The notes beneath the pieces are model-generated. The model made no database searches and had not been told where the DNA came from. It worked only from the letters and a program-made list of their open reading frames with translations. Positions 1-8,353 of a stretch of DNA of 64,000 bases are shown here, one piece after another. Positions within the stretch are counted from its first letter, which is position 1; every line of letters begins with the position of its first letter. This stretch comes from Acidobacteriota bacterium (GTDB lineage Bacteria; Acidobacteriota; Terriglobia; Acidiferrales; UBA7541). The position numbers were made by a program, and so were the translations under genes. The stretch spans positions 1-64,000 of the forward strand of contig QHYZ01000058.1 of NCBI GenBank assembly GCA_003225295.1, read 5' to 3'.

Positions 1-550
1 CCAGAGTGAGTCCACCGACCGCTTGCACCGGAATCCCGACCGCGTTCACCACCGCATCGAGGTCCGCAAGCGGGCTGAGTCGGCCCCGCCCGGCCGTCGC
101 GAACCCGTTGCGCTCGTCATAACCAGTGTGATGCACGATGTAATCCACTCCTAACTCTTCCATCCTCCGGCTCGCCGAGATCTTGTCTTCACACGCCAGG
201 TTGTCGCCCATCACTTTGATGCCGCGATCCCGGACGGCTCGGACCACAGCCTTGATCGTCTCCTCGTGTGCGCGGGCCATGACCACCACATGCGTGGCGC
301 CTGCCCTGGCCATCATCTCCGCCTCAAGATAGCCGCCATCCATTGTCTTGAGGTCGGCGACGATCGGGTGCTGCGGGAAAGCGAGCCGCAAGGCGCGCAC
401 GCCGTGCAAGCCCTCCGCCAGAAGCAAGGGCGTTCCGGCTTCAAGCCAATCCACGCCCGCCTCGACGGCGATGCGCGCCGTTTGCAGCGCCTCTGCGATA
501 TTCGTGAAGTCCAGTGAAATCTGGACAACCGGCGGATGCGAGTTGGGCAA
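1..550 (-). CDS. hxlA: 3-hexulose-6-phosphate synthase-like protein, partial
   Basis: The gene runs off the left edge, leaving 183 codons. The reading frame gives QISLDFTNIAEAL, then EAGTPLLLAEG, then IVADLKTMDGGYLEAEMM and later VHHTGYDER and QAVGGLTL. This is the order of substrate- and metal-binding motifs in the orotidine-phosphate-decarboxylase superfamily; the ADLKTMD block is typical of hexulose-6-phosphate synthase. That enzyme condenses formaldehyde with ribulose 5-phosphate, in formaldehyde detoxification or the ribulose monophosphate pathway. I chose a TTG start at 550 because GGAGGGAG lies about 9 bases upstream and the protein then begins just before the first beta strand. A GTG at 628 is an alternative. 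Keto-gulonate-phosphate decarboxylase is the nearest alternative family. Confidence 0.8.
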   Translation of the reverse strand, partial: MPNSHPPVVQISLDFTNIAEALQTARIAVEAGVDWLEAGTPLLLAEGLHGVRALRLAFPQHPIVADLKTMDGGYLEAEMMARAGATHVVVMARAHEETIKAVVRAVRDRGIKVMGDNLACEDKISASRRMEELGVDYIVHHTGYDERNGFATAGRGRLSPLADLDAVVNAVGIPVQAVGGLTL

Positions 551-1023
551 AGTTGGAAACTCCCTCCGAGCTCCGCGAATCTGGCGGCACTTCAGTGGGG
601 GCGGCGCAAACGGCCGAAGGCTCGACACAAGACTGTAACAGAAACCAACGGCTCGATGGGAAGCGGCGCCGGCTTGCTCAGGCAGCAAGCGGCAGGCTGT
701 TAGCGTCGACGGCCTGAGGACGTCGTCTGCAGGGAAAAAAGATCTATCCACAGTTTCAAGGTCCGCCGATGGTGGCCAGACTCCTTCGAGAGATTGGGGC
801 GTTGCCCTCCGTGCCAACATATCTGAGACAGGTTCAGTACTCTTAATTAATGAGCAGACGTCATGCGCCTTCGGCGCACCACAAGGCATGAACTTCTGGT
901 CTGGGAGAAAAGATACGATCAGATACGCAGGCGACCGCTGACCATCTCGGCAGAAATAAAAGAGTTCTTCCATTTGTCCCCTCGTGGTTGCGTCGCGAAG
1001 GTTTGGTCACGACTTGACTCTTC
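551..1023. other. intergenic region, no gene seen
   Basis: This stretch separates two divergently transcribed genes. The open frames in it are short, lack ribosome sites and resemble no family I know. It should carry the promoter of the hexulose-phosphate synthase gene, but I could not pick a convincing one. Confidence 0.5.
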
Positions 1024-1051
1024 TTGCGAATAAGAAGGTATCTGTTATAAT
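1024..1051 (+). promoter_or_regulatory. extended -10 promoter of the nucleotidyltransferase/HTH pair
   Basis: TTGCGA at 1024-1029 is separated by 16 bases from TATAAT at 1046-1051. TG one base before the -10 box makes it an extended -10. Transcription should begin near 1058, only a few bases before the ATG at 1062, so the message would be nearly leaderless. This position rules out the upstream in-frame starts at 984 and 1050. Confidence 0.65.
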
Positions 1052-1057
1052 GATACC
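1037..1057. promoter_or_regulatory. operator-like dyad over the -10 box
   Basis: GGTATC at 1037-1042 and GATACC at 1052-1057 form a perfect 6-base inverted repeat with a 9-base spacer that contains the -10 hexamer. A protein bound here would block RNA polymerase. Autorepression by the helix-turn-helix protein encoded downstream is the likely role (inference). Confidence 0.55.
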
Positions 1058-1061
1058 CAAT

Positions 1062-1597
1062 ATGGACACTTACGAGCTTCTCGTCTTGTTTGATCGGTAT
1101 TTGGCTAACCGACATCTTCACTTCGAGGCTGTGGCCATCGGTGGGGCGGCGCTTAACTTACTGGGCGTTGTGTCTCGTTTGACCAAGGACTGCGACATTC
1201 TATATCCCGAAATTCCCAGGGACATCGCAGAAGTCTCGCGGGCTTTTGCGACCGAGGTTCGTGCCAGAGGCGATACACTCCTGAACGATTGGTTGAACAA
1301 CGGACCGGCTTCACTTGCAAACCAGCTTCTGCCGCAATGGCAAGAACGCCTGCAAGCTTTGTTTTCGGGTAATGTCATTCGTCTCCGCAGCCTTGGTCGC
1401 GTGGATCTCCTCTGCGCCAAACTGTTCGCCTTATGCGATCGGGGTATTTAGGAGACTGTATAGCGCTCGCACCGACAACCGATGAACTCGCAAAGGTGCT
1501 TTCATGGCTGGAGCTACAGGACGCCAATCCAGACTGGCCAGCCCAAGTTCGGGCAACGCTTGTAGATCTTCGAAGGAGGCTAGGTCATGGCATTTAG
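1062..1597 (+). pseudogene. nucleotidyltransferase (DUF6036/AbiEii-like), frameshifted
   Basis: The frame from ATG 1062 encodes VAIGGAALNLLG followed by RLTKDCDIL, a glycine-rich turn and Asp-x-Asp metal site like those of minimal nucleotidyltransferases of the DUF6036/AbiEii type. It stops at 1449-1451 just after KLFALCDRG. The expected continuation (GDCIALAPTTDELAKVL, then DANPDWPAQVRATLVDLRRR) is present in another frame up to a TAG at 1595-1597, which overlaps the next start. A 4-base deletion near 1445-1449 would explain the break. The conserved C-terminal half suggests the lesion is recent or a sequencing error. Proteins of this type are often toxins or conflict proteins; the substrate is unknown. 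Confidence 0.7.
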
Positions 1598-2318
1598 CAG
1601 GACTCTCGCCCCCACTCAAACCCCTCAAGCCGATCTGCTCACCTCGTGCATGGCGGGTATCGGCATGAACTTTACAGCGGCTCCGTCGGCCGAGCCGAAT
1701 ATCGAGGATACGATTCTGTTCGCCAGCATTGAAGGCGTGGAACATTACGACCTGCGGGTGCTAGCAGTGTTGGTTACATGGTTTGGCATGCATGCACCCT
1801 GGGTTAATGCTGATCGGCTCACTAAAGTGGTCGAAACGCAAAGCTCGCCGCGGCTTCGTGCGTTCTGGTCCGCGCTGGCGAGCTGGTACAGGAAAGACCG
1901 GCGCTTCGCCCGCCTCGCTAGGTTGTATGTCGGACAACGCCAGGACTTGATCGAGACGGGCACAGATTTTCAGGTTAGGCGTCGCGGCGAAGACCCGCGT
2001 TTTAGGGGAAGCGCAATCCGTGTCGCCGCGAACGTTCTTCGCGATCGAACCAGCGATGTTTTGCAACCGGCAGACCTGGCGCAGCGTCACAACGCCTATC
2101 GGCATCGAGTGATGATGGGACCAAGCTACCGTGCGGATATGTGGGCTGCACTTGAAAGAGAGCCGACACTCTCGGCAGCGGAGCTGGCCCGGAGAACTTA
2201 TGGGTCCTTCGCTACTGCTTGGCACGTAAAGCGTGAGTTCAGATTGCTGTCGCCTAGCGTATCGCGGGCCTCGGGCCGCCACCAAACGCCGCGACCCAAG
2301 CCGGCGAGATCTGCCTAG
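1587..2318 (+). CDS. helix-turn-helix partner protein of the nucleotidyltransferase
   Basis: A 243-residue protein whose ATG lies inside the end of the nucleotidyltransferase gene, with AAGGAGG 7 bases upstream, so the two are translationally coupled. No enzyme motif is visible. Near the C-terminus, TLSAAELARRTYGSFATAWHVKREFRLL reads as a helix-turn-helix, followed by a basic tail rich in Arg, Pro and Lys. The pairing and overlap suggest an antitoxin or cognate regulator that binds the dyad at 1037-1057. The gene order, nucleotidyltransferase first, is reversed relative to classical AbiE systems. I do not recognise a named family for the N-terminal 180 residues. Confidence 0.6.
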   Translation: MAFSRTLAPTQTPQADLLTSCMAGIGMNFTAAPSAEPNIEDTILFASIEGVEHYDLRVLAVLVTWFGMHAPWVNADRLTKVVETQSSPRLRAFWSALASWYRKDRRFARLARLYVGQRQDLIETGTDFQVRRRGEDPRFRGSAIRVAANVLRDRTSDVLQPADLAQRHNAYRHRVMMGPSYRADMWAALEREPTLSAAELARRTYGSFATAWHVKREFRLLSPSVSRASGRHQTPRPKPARSA

Positions 2319-3037
2319 AAACTCGTTAGAGTCTTACCCGAGGGATCAAACCAGCCCGTGGATTTCTACGGATCGCAACACCACCACCAGTGGTCGAAGT
2401 CACCCATACCAGGGCCACAGGGGTTGGATCAGGGATATTCGGCGCATTCGATGTGCGCTACCTTTATCTATGCCAGCTACCAAACCCATTCGCTCAATCA
2501 CCCTACCGGAATCGCGATCACCCCGCCAGGCCAAAAACGTGCCAAATAACGCTGGATTGTAGAGATTGGGGTTAGCTTCGAGCGAAAAACAGATTCCCCA
2601 AATTGTTGAAACTGTTGTTAATTCAAAGCACAGAATAGAAAGGATGGAGCGGCGCGACATGCTTGCAAAGCAGGTGCTCAACTTGCTCCGATCTGAGCCA
2701 CGGGCTTTGGGTCGAGTACACGGCATCGTGTTCCCGATTTTTTTTTGGCCTACAGATGGCCTACGAATCGTCCACTCTGTCGGTTTTGTCGGTTTCTTGG
2801 TGTGACTTTTCTGTAAGTTGCGTGCTTTCAACGCGGCTCTTTGTACGACATCTACTAGTCTTGGTTTAGCTGAAAGCCAATTGGCCCGGGGGCGTGGAAC
2901 CTCCGGGCCTTTTTCTTTTGTAGTTCTTTGTGCCTCCGTAAGCTTGAATTTCCTCCTACGAACGCAAAAGGGCGCAGGACCAAAAAAACTGTAACCATGA
3001 GCGCCAAAAACCAGTAATTAGGTATAGAGAGTGGCAG
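2319..3037. other. 720-base region without a convincing gene
   Basis: Short open frames here have no family resemblance, poor starts and AT-rich stretches. The only clear element is the terminator-like hairpin at 2883-2909, far downstream of the helix-turn-helix gene. A non-coding RNA ending at that hairpin is possible but not shown. Confidence 0.5.
2883..2920 (+). terminator. rho-independent terminator
   Basis: GGCCCGG and CCGGGCC, with extra pairs between GGG and CCT, form a strong GC stem around a short loop. It is followed by TTTTTCTTTT. The T tract lies on the plus strand only. It ends transcripts from the left before the sigma operon at 3038. Confidence 0.75.
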
Positions 3038-3565
3038 ATGGAATTGCTGGAACGGTTCGCGGCGGGCGACCTGGAAGCCTTCGAGGCGCTGTTTCGGCTG
3101 CACCAGAAGGAAGTCTACGCCTGGATCGTCCGCATCGTCCGTGACCACGGAATTACAGAGGATCTTACGGTGGAAACGTTCTGGCGCATTTACCGGTCCC
3201 GATCGCGGTTCGACACGGCCGGCAACTTTCGCGCTTGGGCGCGAAGGATCGCGACCAATGCCGCCCTCGACCATCTCCGGCATTCGCGCCGCGAAACCGA
3301 ACTCCCAGAAGACCTGGCCGGCCCAGCGACTGCGGATCCCGCAGTCCGCCGCGAAGCCCGCGAGCGGATCAGAAAAGCCTTCCAAGAGCTTCCGCCAAAA
3401 TATCGCCTGGTAGCCACGCTGGCCTTGATTGAAGAGGAACCGTACAACAACATTGCTGAAGCCGCGGGCATGTCCGTTGCGCTGGTCAAAGTCCGCGTGT
3501 TCCGGGCCGTCCGCATGCTACGCAAGAAGCTCAATTCCTTGGGAGTGGAGGTCAACGCGAAATGA
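3038..3565 (+). CDS. ECF-type RNA polymerase sigma factor
   Basis: A 175-residue protein with the two-domain plan of extracytoplasmic-function sigma factors. Region 2 runs from about 8 to 85 (EAFEALFRLHQKEVYAWI, EDLTVETFWRIYRS, FRAWARRIATNAALDHLR). An acidic linker follows, then region 4 from about 108 to 165 (ELPPKYRLVATLALIEEEPYNNIAEAAGMS with a helix-turn-helix). It should direct RNA polymerase to a small regulon. The stop overlaps the start of the next gene in ATGA, so it is coupled to a small membrane protein that may be its anti-sigma factor. The signal sensed cannot be read from the sequence. Confidence 0.92.
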   Translation: MELLERFAAGDLEAFEALFRLHQKEVYAWIVRIVRDHGITEDLTVETFWRIYRSRSRFDTAGNFRAWARRIATNAALDHLRHSRRETELPEDLAGPATADPAVRREARERIRKAFQELPPKYRLVATLALIEEEPYNNIAEAAGMSVALVKVRVFRAVRMLRKKLNSLGVEVNAK

Positions 3566-3795
3566 GCAACCCAGTAAATGACCCAGAGATGCGCGCGCTC
3601 CTCAGGGAGGCGATCGCGCGCGTAAAGGACACTGAACTCCGCCGCGACCTCTGGCCGCAAATGCTCCGCAAGCTCGTAGAACAACCGACCCCGGTGGTCA
3701 GCGTCCCCTGGTTCGATTGGGCGCTCGCCGCGATTTTGAGCGCAGTCCTCGTTTTCTTTCCCGGTTCTATCCCGGCGTTGCTGTATCACCTGTGA
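3562..3795 (+). CDS. small membrane protein, candidate anti-sigma factor
   Basis: A 77-residue protein starting in the ATGA overlap with the sigma gene; GGAGG lies about 10 bases upstream. Residues 1-50 are charged and helical (MRALLREAIARVKDTELRRDLW). Residues 52-73 form one hydrophobic segment (WALAAILSAVLVFFPG). A cytoplasmic helix joined to a single membrane span is a minimal anti-sigma architecture, but there is no zinc-binding HxxxCxxC motif, so the role rests on gene order alone. Comparable short proteins follow ECF genes in related genomes as far as I know. Confidence 0.7.
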   Translation: MSNPVNDPEMRALLREAIARVKDTELRRDLWPQMLRKLVEQPTPVVSVPWFDWALAAILSAVLVFFPGSIPALLYHL

Positions 3796-3808
3796 AGCTG
3801 GAGGCCTT

Positions 3809-4222
3809 ATGAATCAGCACATTTATCTTCGCGCGTACATGGCGGGCATCGTGGTGCCCACGATTTTTCTCCTCGTGGTCGTCACCGTCTTTACCATCGC
3901 CCGCTACGTCTACAACATCCCTGTTCCCATGGAGCGCGTCATCGTGTTCCCCATGGCCGTTGTGCCCAACGCCTGGGGCCTTTGGAATGTCCTCTTCGTG
4001 GCCCTGCGCTCTCGCCTGCAACTCCCCATTGGCCTGCACGGCGCGCTCTTGCCCATTTTGCTCGCGCCGCTCGGCATCCTGGTCACCAGTCTTCTGAACT
4101 TCCCCATTCCCAGCTTCGCCGCGCACGCCTTTCCGATCGCCGCACCGATTGGGCTGCTGGTGTACTACTTCGCCTGGAAATACCTCGTCGGCCTGTGCAA
4201 TCGAGTTCAAGGGATCGCTTGA
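3809..4222 (+). CDS. four-helix integral membrane protein
   Basis: A 137-residue hydrophobic protein with about four membrane helices: residues 10-32, 45-66, 75-97 and 108-130. GGAGG lies a few bases before the ATG. It begins 13 bases after the small membrane protein and probably forms the third gene of the sigma operon. No catalytic motif is visible. It may be part of the sensing complex at the inner membrane, or a target of the sigma factor; neither can be decided here. Confidence 0.7.
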   Translation: MNQHIYLRAYMAGIVVPTIFLLVVVTVFTIARYVYNIPVPMERVIVFPMAVVPNAWGLWNVLFVALRSRLQLPIGLHGALLPILLAPLGILVTSLLNFPIPSFAAHAFPIAAPIGLLVYYFAWKYLVGLCNRVQGIA

Positions 4223-4378
4223 AGCTGGGAGCGCCTAACCTGTCCACACGGACAGTGTTTGATCTGCGCAACCAACTACCTTTTCCTGGTTGCTCCGGTT
4301 GCCAGAGCCGAATAGAATCCACGCTGCTCCTCCCACCCGGAGCCGAATCAGCTGTTCTGATCGAATATGGGAGGAAGT

Positions 4379-4840
4379 ATGTGGACCAAGCAACAAACAC
4401 AAACCGAACCACACGCCGCACCGCCGGCGACAGGACCCGCACCTTCAATAGCATCTATTGGCATGCCCTCTAGCCCTCGCTCGAGCAGCTCCACGCCAGG
4501 CAGTTCTGCGCGCCTCGGCTCAAGCTTGCAAATCAAAGGTCATATCACCGGCACCGAAGACTTGCAGATCGACGGCAAGGTAGAGGGTTCGATCACCCTG
4601 CGCGGCCATCAATTAACCGTAGGTTCCACCGCCCTGCTCAATTCCGAGATTCACGCCGGCGAAGTGGTCGTTTACGGCAAAGTGGTCGGCAATGTCCATG
4701 CGCGCGACCGCGTCGACGTCAAGACGGACGGCTCGGTCGTCGGTGACATTTCCACGGCACGGATCAGCATCGAGGATGGTGCCCACTTCAAGGGCCGCAT
4801 TGAGATCGACCCGTCCAAGTCTCAAGCCGTCGTGGTCTAG
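4379..4840 (+). CDS. bactofilin-family cytoskeletal protein
   Basis: A 153-residue protein. The first 45 residues are a disordered Pro/Ser/Ala-rich tail. From about 48 comes the bactofilin beta-helix core: LQIKGHITGTEDLQIDGKVEG, then repeats of the short beta rungs ending near GRIEID. Bactofilins polymerise without nucleotide at the cytoplasmic membrane and scaffold cell-shape or surface-polymer machinery. I chose the ATG at 4379 because GGGAGGAAG lies directly upstream; an ATG at 4367 overlaps that ribosome site. It follows the sigma operon by about 150 bases and may be a separate unit. Confidence 0.9.
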   Translation: MWTKQQTQTEPHAAPPATGPAPSIASIGMPSSPRSSSSTPGSSARLGSSLQIKGHITGTEDLQIDGKVEGSITLRGHQLTVGSTALLNSEIHAGEVVVYGKVVGNVHARDRVDVKTDGSVVGDISTARISIEDGAHFKGRIEIDPSKSQAVVV

Positions 4841-5346
4841 GCCGGGATAACCCCGGCTCCTGTCGAGGGCGCCGCTTTCTACGCCAAGACTTCTTCGGCG
4901 GACGGTCCAGCTGAAACGGGGAGCCGGACCTCCAGGCGCTCGGCCGCATGGCTCACACACGAATCCGGCTAGTCCGCAGCAGAGAAAAAAACGGCAAGAA
5001 AATCCTTCGACTAGGCCTATCAGCAGAAATGCGCCGATGGCCAGACCAGCACGAAGGAAATGATCGCCAGTGTCTCCTCTCTTCTTCTCCATCCGACCCC
5101 GGTAGATCCACGATTTATCCAATGGTGGAAATCAGATGGATTTCGCGCTGGCGGTCCTGGTGTGGCTGCCGGGGTTCGAGGTTAATGACTCCGACGAGCT
5201 TATCTCCGGACAGTACAGGCATTTGGGGGCTTGACCCTGTTGGGATTCGATGATCAGTCCGTCGCGTCGCGAAATGCGCAGCATCGTAAACATGGTCATG
5301 GCGTCCAGGCTCGCGAAATACAGCTGGGGACGGAGCGGCCGCAAAC
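4841..5346. other. 500-base convergent intergenic region, no gene seen
   Basis: The region lies between the end of the bactofilin gene and the end of the TPR gene. A 70-codon minus-strand frame beginning with TTG at 5344 and other short frames were examined and have no ribosome site or recognisable motif. No clear terminator was identified. Confidence 0.5.
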
Positions 5347-7278
5347 TCAGGGATTCTGTCTCACCGTTTCAGAGGAAGACTTCGGGTGCATCTCTGCGGC
5401 CGATTTCGGTGCGGAGATAGCTTGTTTGTCGTCCACGGAGAATAGCAAGTACTTGCTGAAGCTGTGGCGCCGATGAAAGCGCCGTCCTCTCCAGTCGGAA
5501 TACACCTCAGCACTCTGCGGCAGCCACATGTCCAAGTTACGCTCGCGAAAATGTACAGGGCCATATTCGATAGCGGTGTGGTCGGCGGCGAGACGGATTT
5601 CCGGGACCGGCCTGACCAAATCCGTTTCCAGTCTCACGATATGATAACTTTCTGCTTCAATCCAAGCGCGCCCCTTCAGCGAGACCGGGTAGGTAATTCC
5701 GTTGATTCCGACCTTGTAAGAGCGGATGTTATTCGGCCGATCGGCCCTTTGACGAAAATGTAGTTGCCACGCGAGGCCGCCATTCCATCGCGCCAGCCCC
5801 TCGCAAGTCAGGTCGAAACTCCCCACGTTGTAAGGATGAAAAATGAGAACCAATGCAGGCAGACCGTTCGACTCCACGCCGTCCGGAAATTCGCCCAAGG
5901 CATTTCCAACTGTCCGGAACTCTTCAACATTGAAAAATCCCGCTTTTACTTCCTGGATGGAAACCAGGTAGTCAAACTTGCGCGTTTCCGGAGAGGAGGC
6001 CAAACCCCATTTGTTGATCGTTTCGTGTTTCAGGGATTCGGTCGCCGCGAAGCGATCGACGTTGCCGACAAATTCCTCAATCCGCTCGCCTGCCTTCTTA
6101 ATGACTTCGTTGAGGGCACAGCTAGTGTTAGGTTCAACTGGAGGAACTTTCTCATCAATGTCAGGAGGCAACCAACTGGAGGGAAGAGGAAGCGCAGTGG
6201 TCTCGGCAAGCGACCCCGCCTCCAGCAACTCCGCGCTTGCCGCAGCAGCGGCACTCTGCGCCTCCGGGAACTGCAGATTCTCCAGTTGTTTCTTCGCCGA
6301 AGTGTCCGCGGGATGCTCCTGCACGTAGATTTGAAGAACACTTACCGCTTTGTCCCTTTCTCCGCGTTGGGCCAAAGCTGCTGCCAGGAACCGCTGAACA
6401 ACGGCGGCCTGCCCGTGGCCCAGTTCCAGTGCGCGGTCGGCTTGTTTGACGGCTTCGTCTGGCGAACCTTGGCGCAAGTACGCATCCGCGTAGATCGCGT
6501 GAGCTCGCCAGGAGTATGGCTCGGCTCGAACCGCTCTGCCCAAATACGGCAAGGCCTCGCCGGGCTTGTTTTCGTCCAAGAGAGCCTGGCTCAGGGAAAG
6601 CAGCGCGCGAAAGTGTCTTGGATAGAGTTCGAGCGTCCTTGTCCAATAGGACTTGGCCTGCCCTGGATCGCTCATCCGCAGCGAGTAAACGCCAAAAAGA
6701 TAATTGACCTCTGCGCTGGTCGGCGCTACCCGGTAGGCTGTCTCCAGGTGGCTCCGCGCCTCGGGCATTTTATTGCTCCGCAGCGATTCTATGGCCTTGC
6801 CAATTGCCTTCTGCGCTTTCGGAGCGAGTGCAGCCAGCTCCGTATCCGTGAAGGCGTCCTCTCCCTCCGGCGCCGGTTGCAACTCGAGGGTCACCTTCAT
6901 CAGTGTCGTGCCCTGGGCGTGTGTATCGATGAGCTTGGTAGTTCTGCCGAACCCGGGTGCGACCACCAATACGTTGTACTCGGATTGCGGCACTTCGTTC
7001 ATTCTGAGGTAGCCGGCTTTGGCTGTCGACTGTCTATAGATCTGGCCATTAAGCTGGGTCATGGTAACCACTGCCATGCCCTCAATGGGCGCACCATTTG
7101 GTCCCGTAATCTGCAGATCCAAATCAATGATCGCAATCGACCTGGTCAGTCCTCCCGACAGAGGGGTGTTCACGACCATCCCCGATCCGTTGCCTTGAGC
7201 CAACAGCTGGCCCGGTAATATGGCCAGGCAGACAATGGCCAGAACAAAAAAAGCTGATTTCATTTTGCGTACCAGCAT
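5347..7278 (-). CDS. secreted TPR-repeat protein with carboxypeptidase-regulatory-like N-terminus
   Basis: A 643-residue protein. Residues 6-27 (MKSAFFVLAIVCLAILPGQLLA) are a signal peptide. A beta-sandwich resembling a carboxypeptidase regulatory domain follows (IDLDLQITGPNGAPIEGMAV). TPR repeats then run from about residue 140 to 345 (YWTRTLELYPRHFRALLSLS, and similar). The C-terminal 240 residues are a beta-rich domain of unknown role (ARWNGGLAWQLHFRQRAD, SLKGRAWIEAESYHIVRLET) that resembles the lipoprotein-carrier fold seen in outer-membrane proteins. The ATG at 7278 is chosen because GGGAG lies 6 bases upstream; longer starts lack this. It probably acts in the periplasm as a binding scaffold. 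The exact partner is unknown. Confidence 0.8.
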   Translation of the reverse strand: MLVRKMKSAFFVLAIVCLAILPGQLLAQGNGSGMVVNTPLSGGLTRSIAIIDLDLQITGPNGAPIEGMAVVTMTQLNGQIYRQSTAKAGYLRMNEVPQSEYNVLVVAPGFGRTTKLIDTHAQGTTLMKVTLELQPAPEGEDAFTDTELAALAPKAQKAIGKAIESLRSNKMPEARSHLETAYRVAPTSAEVNYLFGVYSLRMSDPGQAKSYWTRTLELYPRHFRALLSLSQALLDENKPGEALPYLGRAVRAEPYSWRAHAIYADAYLRQGSPDEAVKQADRALELGHGQAAVVQRFLAAALAQRGERDKAVSVLQIYVQEHPADTSAKKQLENLQFPEAQSAAAAASAELLEAGSLAETTALPLPSSWLPPDIDEKVPPVEPNTSCALNEVIKKAGERIEEFVGNVDRFAATESLKHETINKWGLASSPETRKFDYLVSIQEVKAGFFNVEEFRTVGNALGEFPDGVESNGLPALVLIFHPYNVGSFDLTCEGLARWNGGLAWQLHFRQRADRPNNIRSYKVGINGITYPVSLKGRAWIEAESYHIVRLETDLVRPVPEIRLAADHTAIEYGPVHFRERNLDMWLPQSAEVYSDWRGRRFHRRHSFSKYLLFSVDDKQAISAPKSAAEMHPKSSSETVRQNP

Positions 7279-7614
7279 GCCTAACTCCCAATAGGCGGGG
7301 AACCTGATTAGTACTGAAATCATACGCCTCAGATGCCCGCGTGGCGAGACGTAACACCCGCCGTTTCGCCGGCCCTCAGCATGCGGGTCTAAGACGCTGG
7401 CTTCCCGGCTACAGGTGTCACGCCAGGCTTGTTATCGATGGTTCCTCACTTGCTCGCCTGAGTTGATGTTGGGCTTGCCGTTCTGTTCTTGGCTGACAAA
7501 CCTTCTCGTGACAATCGCCTGGTGCGTGGATCCGACGTTCTTAATCTATGAGCTGGATTTTCCTTCCCCGCCGGTCCAGAGTATTGAGATCGCCGTTGTG
7601 AGTGGTGGCGTCGC
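7279..7614. other. divergent intergenic region
   Basis: The region holds the upstream sequences of two divergent genes. I see no hairpin or clear promoter hexamers and no supported gene. Confidence 0.4.
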
Positions 7615-8289
7615 ATGTTCTGCTCCCTATTCATGCTGCTTTGCCTGGAGGCCTTTTTTGTTTTTTGCCCGCCCGCGAGGTTCGAACCTCGCCATGTACT
7701 CGCCCCGACCAAAATGGGAAACGCTGAGCCATATCACGTTGAGGCCCAATACGATTGGAACGACGACGGAACGCCGGACCACTTCAGGCTGCGAGTCCAG
7801 AAAGAAGTGGCGCCCCTGGTAGAAGGCTTAGAACAGACGCCCGCAAGAAATCAACACTGGTCGTATCACTGCTGGCTGGTTGTTGATTCCGGCTTCGACC
7901 AGTCGACGCTGTGGGAAGACGAATGGTCTGTCAGGGAGTCCGATCTAGTCTCGTTTCAAGAGATTGTAAGTTTCGGAACTGCCGACGAATTCTTTCCGAA
8001 GTGGTTCACATGGAAGTTCCACGGAGAGCTTAACCAGGACCTGAACCTAAACTCATTCGAGGTGCGGCAATTGGAAGATCGCATAATACATGAGGATGTG
8101 CTGGGAAGTGAAATAAAACGCCTCAAGATCGAAGGTATTACGCCCGCAGAGCTTAAGGTTGAGATACTGGGCAACAAATTATCAAGAATCTTCGTCTATC
8201 GCGGTGGTCGGCGCGAGGACATTCGATGGGCCGTGTATGTTCCGCGCCTGCGCAAGGTCATGATGTTCCTGAACGGATTTGCCGACTGA
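7615..8289 (+). CDS. secreted hypothetical protein
   Basis: A 224-residue open frame with a hydrophobic N-terminus (FCSLFMLLCLEAFFVFCPP) consistent with a signal peptide. Next comes YDWNDDGTPDHFRLR, like the calcium-binding loops of FG-GAP/VCBS-type proteins, and then a mixed alpha/beta body. No family is recognised. Base composition is lower in GC than its neighbours, which could mean horizontal transfer. The ribosome site is weak, and the frame is supported mainly by length and the lack of competing frames. Confidence 0.55.
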   Translation: MFCSLFMLLCLEAFFVFCPPARFEPRHVLAPTKMGNAEPYHVEAQYDWNDDGTPDHFRLRVQKEVAPLVEGLEQTPARNQHWSYHCWLVVDSGFDQSTLWEDEWSVRESDLVSFQEIVSFGTADEFFPKWFTWKFHGELNQDLNLNSFEVRQLEDRIIHEDVLGSEIKRLKIEGITPAELKVEILGNKLSRIFVYRGGRREDIRWAVYVPRLRKVMMFLNGFAD

Positions 8290-8353
8290 AGCTGCCCCGG
8301 CCCGCGCTCTTCAGCAAATCGACTCCTCTGCCCATGGTCAAATCAAGGCTTCA

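Noticed and set aside
5132-5344. 70-codon minus-strand frame just after the TPR gene
   Set aside because: TTG start without ribosome site and no recognisable motif; possibly a remnant but not supportable.
5764-7218. 484-codon open frame antisense to the TPR gene
   Set aside because: GC-rich shadow frame; the minus strand has a signal peptide, TPR repeats and a ribosome site.
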